From contig PMYM01000063.1 in NCBI GenBank assembly GCA_003171235.1, positions 889 through 16,286 of the forward strand: a stretch of 15,398 bases of DNA, written 5' to 3'. Below are positions 12,720 to 15,398 of the stretch, one piece after another. Origin of the DNA: Phycisphaerales bacterium. GTDB lineage: Bacteria; Planctomycetota; Phycisphaerae; SM23-33. How positions within the stretch are numbered: position 1 is the first letter of the stretch; each line of letters opens with the position of its first letter. Made by a program: the position numbers and the translations under genes. Under the pieces are notes generated by a model. The model did no database searches and had not been told where the DNA came from. It was given only the letters and a program-made list of their open reading frames with translations.

Positions 12720-13820
12720 ATGGCGAAAATGGCTGTGCTCAAACCGATCATGTGGAATGACAAGGGTTACAAACGTCCCGCTGGATGCCCGAGTACGTCT
12801 GGCTACTCTTACAAGAAGGGGTACGGGCACGAGGAATGGAACAACAACCCCAACTGGCTTTGGCAAGGATGGAAGGTGTTCCATACCGAGGGCGAGAGCT
12901 TACGCGAAGCAGCCGGACACGGTGATCTCGGGATGGTCATGATTGCTTCGCACAAAGGTATAGCCTACGCGCTGGGCGTGGCGACGAACGTGTTCGCCAA
13001 CGAGCGCGATGAGATGAAACACATCGTCTGTGCGGTTGGCAAAGATGAAGATTGGGCCACGGTGTGGCATCTCCTCACGGTTCAGAAGTGCTTTCGGAAC
13101 CGGGACGCATTTCTCAAGCACTGGCGGGATGAGGAACCCTGGATTCGGTGGAGATGCCCGCCTGAGAATTACTATTGGTTCCCGAAGCCGATTCGGCTCG
13201 ATCCCGAGCGGGTGACCGGGAAGAAACGCTTGGCGATGCACCACAGCACATTCACGGCGACGACCCCAGCAGTGCTCCTCGACATCGTAGACGCCCATCT
13301 ACCCAAGGAAATGATGGCCATTCGCGAGTGGTTGTCGTCTGGGGACTTCAGTCAGCCGGGCGAGTCAAAGACTCGAAGCCAGATATCCGGTTCAAAGATT
13401 CTTAACCGGCTTGAGCGCGGGAGTAACGCGCCATCTGATCGGCGCTTTGAATACTGGGTCAAAGGTATCAGGAGCGTTGAGCCTCTCCATGACAGGTTGC
13501 AGAAACTCTTCGTGGAGCACCTCAAGGCTAAAGGCATCAACCCCCGGGAGAACGTCGCTTACCTTGACGTTCAATACACCACGGGCGGGGCGACGACGTT
13601 CTGCGAGATCAAACCTACCGACAACGTAGAAACCCGTTACGCCATTCGAGCGGCGATCGGACAACTCTTTGAATGCCGATACGAAAAACAAACCCCCGCA
13701 GCGGCACTTGAGATCGTTCTCGGGAGTAAACCGCGGAAAGGCGAGATCGGCTTTGTGAAGTCATTGAAGATCGGATTGACGTACTACGATACCGCAATAG
13801 GGAAATTCGTAAGCGTGTAA
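12720..13820 (+). CDS. Putative modification-dependent endonuclease: EVE-like reader plus PD-(D/E)XK
   Basis: 366 residues from ATG 12720, chosen for GGAGGAAGG just upstream; an ATG at 12597 is in frame but adds 41 residues spanning the hairpin leader. The N-terminal part (about 7-165) has GYGHEEWN (34-41), GWKVFH (50-55), IAYALGVATNVF (81-92) and WRCPPENYYWFPKPIRL (144-160). This pattern is reminiscent of EVE/YTH-like modified-base-binding domains. The C-terminal part (about 250-366) carries a PD-(D/E)XK-like core: YLDVQYTTGGATTFCEIKP with Asp283, Glu296 and Lys298, then AIRAAIGQLFECRY with Gln315. A reader plus nuclease suggests cleavage of modified (phage) DNA. No methyltransferase is adjacent, as expected for such enzymes. 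Codon wobble is visibly less G/C-rich than in neighbours, and repeats surround it, suggesting transfer. The nuclease fold is fairly clear; function is inferred. Confidence 0.75.
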   Translation: MAKMAVLKPIMWNDKGYKRPAGCPSTSGYSYKKGYGHEEWNNNPNWLWQGWKVFHTEGESLREAAGHGDLGMVMIASHKGIAYALGVATNVFANERDEMKHIVCAVGKDEDWATVWHLLTVQKCFRNRDAFLKHWRDEEPWIRWRCPPENYYWFPKPIRLDPERVTGKKRLAMHHSTFTATTPAVLLDIVDAHLPKEMMAIREWLSSGDFSQPGESKTRSQISGSKILNRLERGSNAPSDRRFEYWVKGIRSVEPLHDRLQKLFVEHLKAKGINPRENVAYLDVQYTTGGATTFCEIKPTDNVETRYAIRAAIGQLFECRYEKQTPAAALEIVLGSKPRKGEIGFVKSLKIGLTYYDTAIGKFVSV

Positions 13821-13850
13821 CCTCTACCTAATGATCGCACGCAAAGCCGA

Positions 13851-13871
13851 GTAGGGCGAACGCCTGTTGGG
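13851..13871 (+). repeat. Direct repeat right of the nuclease gene
   Basis: GTAGGGCGAACGCCTGTTGG and one more G match 12510-12530 at 18 of 21 positions in the same orientation. It starts 30 nt after the nuclease stop. Confidence 0.5.
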
Positions 13872-13899
13872 CCGCTCGCGCAATTCTGATGGAACATCG

Positions 13900-13993
13900 C
13901 GTGGTTGCTTCGCTATCGCTCCGCAAACCACGGCACCCGGCCCCAGGAAGCGTAAGACATGGTCACGCGAAAAACGGCGTGACCATGCCACCC
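13900..13993 (+). repeat. Composite repeat, complete copy 3 (motifs B + A)
   Basis: Forward orientation. Motif B (13900-13938) begins CGTGGTTGCTTCGC and ends CCACGGCACCC. The linker contains CCCCAGGAAGCGTAAGA, and motif A (13958-13993) has a perfect 11-bp stem with loop GAAAAACG. Orientation is opposite to the copies left of the nuclease gene. Confidence 0.85.
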
Positions 13994-14013
13994 GACGATG
14001 ACACCCACGTACG

Positions 14014-14151
14014 GGCTACTGGTTTCTGGCTCCCGGCTACGGGCTCCTGGCTACTGACTAGGGCTCCTGGCTACTGACTAGGGCTCCTGACTACTGACCA
14101 CGGGCTCCTGGCTACTGACCACGGGCTCCTGGCTACTGACCACGACCTACG
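14014..14151 (+). repeat. Heptad-based higher-order tandem array
   Basis: About 20 heptads of the types GGCTCCT, GGCTACT and GACTAGG/GACCACG. From 14041 onward they form a higher-order 20-21 bp unit repeated five times; the 20-bp versions have lost one base. The array runs into the stop codon of the minus-strand PNPOx gene (14147-14149). There are no unique spacers between units. Confidence 0.9.
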
Positions 14152-14635
14152 GGGCCTTCTTGCCCGTCATGGCCAAGACGCTCAGGCGGTACACGTTGGT
14201 TTTTTCCAGGCCGGCCAGGCTGGCCAGCCGCTGTTTCAAGGGTAGGGCGTCGGCGGGTGATTCGTAGAAGTCGATCATCATTTCCAGGGCCGCTCGGCGC
14301 TGGGCGGGATCGGCCAGCAACTTGGCCGACGCCTCGAACATGACCGACCGGTAGGCGTGGGTACACTTGCCGGGGACGGGGCCGAGATCTTCGACGACTT
14401 GGCCCCAGACGACGGGGTTGGCTTTCAGGTAGTCCTGCAGCCGGCCGGCCAGGGCGGTGTGGATGAAGAAGCAGTTGGCCTGTTCGTCGTACACGTAATC
14501 CAGCGAGGCCAGGTAGGGTTGGTTGCCCTGGCAGGCGGCCAGGGTCAGGTACCGCTGGGAGCGGATGACCGCCAGTTGGTCAGAGCGGCTGGGCATGTCG
14601 CGCTTGGTGTTATGAATGTGGTAGGTCTTGCCCAT
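14147..14635 (-). CDS. PNPOx-like flavin-binding family protein
   Basis: 162 residues from ATG 14635, chosen for AGGAG 11 nt upstream (minus strand); an in-frame start at 14683 lies in repeat sequence. The product has the split-barrel fold of pyridoxamine 5'-phosphate oxidase-like proteins, which bind FMN, F420 or haem. Characteristic parts are RYLTLAACQGNQPYLASLDYVYD (28-50), NCFFIHTALAGRLQDYLKANP at 54-74 (the family's FH-x-A-x-x-G-[RK] pattern), VWGQVVEDLG (77-86), and a Tyr-Arg-Ser-Val segment at 95-98 followed by a helical C-terminus. Such small proteins are usually general oxidoreductases of unknown substrate rather than true PdxH. The gene is monocistronic, with a heptad array on its 3' end and an inverted-repeat cluster upstream. 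Confidence 0.85.
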   Translation of the reverse strand: MGKTYHIHNTKRDMPSRSDQLAVIRSQRYLTLAACQGNQPYLASLDYVYDEQANCFFIHTALAGRLQDYLKANPVVWGQVVEDLGPVPGKCTHAYRSVMFEASAKLLADPAQRRAALEMMIDFYESPADALPLKQRLASLAGLEKTNVYRLSVLAMTGKKAP

Positions 14636-14665
14636 GTTCTTGCCGGCTCCTGTAGTCAAAAACCT

Positions 14666-14859
14666 GAACCACAAAGAGCACAAAGATCACAAAGAGCAGA
14701 TTAGAAAATAATAAGGCATTCGACACAGAGACGCAGAGACACGGAGAGAACAAAAGTATCTTCTAACTCCTCTCTGCGTCTCTGCGCCTCTGCGGCCAGT
14801 TCTTCAGAGGCTTCAATCCCTGATTCTTTTCTTCGTGTCCTTTGTGAACTCTGTGGTTC
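14666..14859. repeat. Nested inverted repeats between the PNPOx gene and pgk
   Basis: The outer arms GAACCACAAAGAGCACAAAG (14666-14685) and 14840-14859 are inverted at 17 of 20 positions. The inner arms, CAGAGACGCAGAG-type (14726-14750) and 14768-14792, are inverted at 21 of 25. The outer left arm continues as a 9-bp array (ACAAAGAGC, ACAAAGATC, ACAAAGAGC). No gene is supported in 14636-14982. Confidence 0.8.
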
Positions 14860-14893
14860 AAGCCGCGTTCTTTCTTGTGGCACACCGCGGCGC

Positions 14894-14922
14894 TTGCCAA
14901 ACGGCGGCAGTCGGCCTAGGAT
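14894..14922 (+). promoter_or_regulatory. Candidate pgk promoter
   Basis: -35 TTGCCA (14894-14899, 5/6), 17-bp spacer, -10 TAGGAT (14917-14922, 4/6). It predicts a start near 14929 and a leader of about 54 nt. Confidence 0.55.
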
Positions 14923-14925
14923 TCT

Positions 14926-14949
14926 GGGCTCCGGCACGCGCCGGAACCC
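14926..14949 (+). promoter_or_regulatory. Hairpin at the 5' end of the pgk leader
   Basis: TCCGGC (14930-14935) pairs with GCCGGA (14940-14945), loop ACGC, extended by GGG/CCC across one mismatch. It sits at the predicted transcript 5' end, where it could protect the mRNA from 5' decay. Confidence 0.4.
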
Positions 14950-14982
14950 AAGCAGGATGGATGTTAACGCAAAGGAAAACCT

Positions 14983-15398
14983 ATGGCGACTAAAACAGTG
15001 GCGGACATCAACGTGGCGGGCAAGACGGTGCTGGTGCGGGTGGACTTCAACGTGCCGCTCAAGGACGGCAAGGTGGCCAACGACCGCCGCATCGTCCAGG
15101 CCCTGCCGACCATCCAGAAGCTGCTTTCGGGCGGGGCCAAGGTCATTCTCATGAGCCACCTTGGCCGGCCTGACGGCAAGTACGAGCCCGACGGCAGCCT
15201 GGCCCCGGTGGTCGAGCGGCTCAGGCAGTTGGTCAAGGCCCCGGTCAAGTTGGGGCCCAAGGAAGTGATCGGGCCGGAGGCGGAAAAAATGGCCGCCGCC
15301 CTCAAGCCCGGCGAAATCCTGGTGCTGGAGAACGTCCGCTTCCATCCCGGCGAGACCATGCCCGACAAGGCCAAGAAGAACCCCGACAAGAAGCTCAC
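14983..15398 (+). CDS. pgk: Phosphoglycerate kinase, N-terminal part (runs off the window)
   Basis: 138 complete codons of about 400 are present; the gene continues past the window end. The enzyme transfers phosphate between 1,3-bisphosphoglycerate and ADP in glycolysis, or the reverse in gluconeogenesis. Signatures of the N-terminal, 3-phosphoglycerate-binding domain are VLVRVDFNVPL (16-26), NDRRI with Arg36, MSHLGRPDG (57-65) and LENVRFHPGE (115-124). ATG 14983 is supported by AAGGA (14972-14976) 6 nt upstream and a candidate promoter ending at 14922. A lysine-rich stretch (DKAKKNPDKK) follows LENVRFHPGE. No neighbour such as gap is visible on the left side, where a repeat cluster separates it from an unrelated gene. 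Confidence 0.97.
   Translation, partial: MATKTVADINVAGKTVLVRVDFNVPLKDGKVANDRRIVQALPTIQKLLSGGAKVILMSHLGRPDGKYEPDGSLAPVVERLRQLVKAPVKLGPKEVIGPEAEKMAAALKPGEILVLENVRFHPGETMPDKAKKNPDKKL

Larger units (their letters stand above)
13821..14013. other. Non-coding spacer after the nuclease gene
   Basis: No gene is supported. It contains the second direct repeat copy (13851-13871) and composite repeat copy 3 (13900-13993). The only frames are short and run through these repeats. Confidence 0.5.

Noticed and set aside
14014..14151. CRISPR array
   Set aside because: The units are contiguous tandem repeats with no unique spacers, and no cas gene is present.

Overview
The window is a GC-rich bacterial chromosome segment. 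The GroEL type, HU-like protein, many small dispersed repeats and pervasive G/C wobble positions suggest a planctomycete, perhaps of the Phycisphaerae. That assignment is inference; no rRNA or other phylogenetic marker gene is present. No tRNA, rRNA, CRISPR array or transposase gene was found.

Layout. At 1-373 there are repeats only, then a small divergent receiver-domain protein (374-796). Next come a purine-rich spacer bounded by a 28/30 inverted repeat, groES (1135-1455) and groEL (1555-3192), an HU/IHF-like DNA-binding protein (3398-3703) and a tiny lipoprotein (3899-4135). A strong hairpin terminator separates the lipoprotein from the convergent dapF (4297-5133, minus). Divergent from dapF is a compact operon (5272-8139): an Nramp-like transporter, a soluble protein joining PRC-barrel-like, MgtE_N and CBS domains, and a 66-residue membrane protein. 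RNase R (8210-10486, minus) follows. Divergent from it are a YlbF-family protein and a fumarylacetoacetate hydrolase-family enzyme (10545-11682).

The segment 11683-14146 is an accessory pocket. It is full of palindromic and tandem repeats around one gene (12720-13820) whose product looks like an EVE-type modified-base reader fused to a PD-(D/E)XK nuclease. This would be a solitary modification-dependent restriction enzyme. After it come a flavin-binding PNPOx-family protein (14147-14635, minus) and the start of pgk (14983 to the window edge).

How the parts fit. Most genes are housekeeping: protein folding, nucleoid structure, lysine/peptidoglycan precursor synthesis, RNA decay and glycolysis. 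Two parts deserve most attention. In the transporter operon, the sensor half of the Mg2+ channel MgtE is separated from its own pore and paired with an Nramp fold that lacks the usual Mn/Fe ligands. The other is the candidate nuclease, which has an attenuator-like leader.

Repeats fall into three classes: (i) a composite element containing an 11-bp-stem, 8-nt-loop hairpin; (ii) heptanucleotide arrays, three of which start in or run into a stop codon; (iii) 9-bp-type arrays arranged as inverted pairs upstream of groES and pgk.
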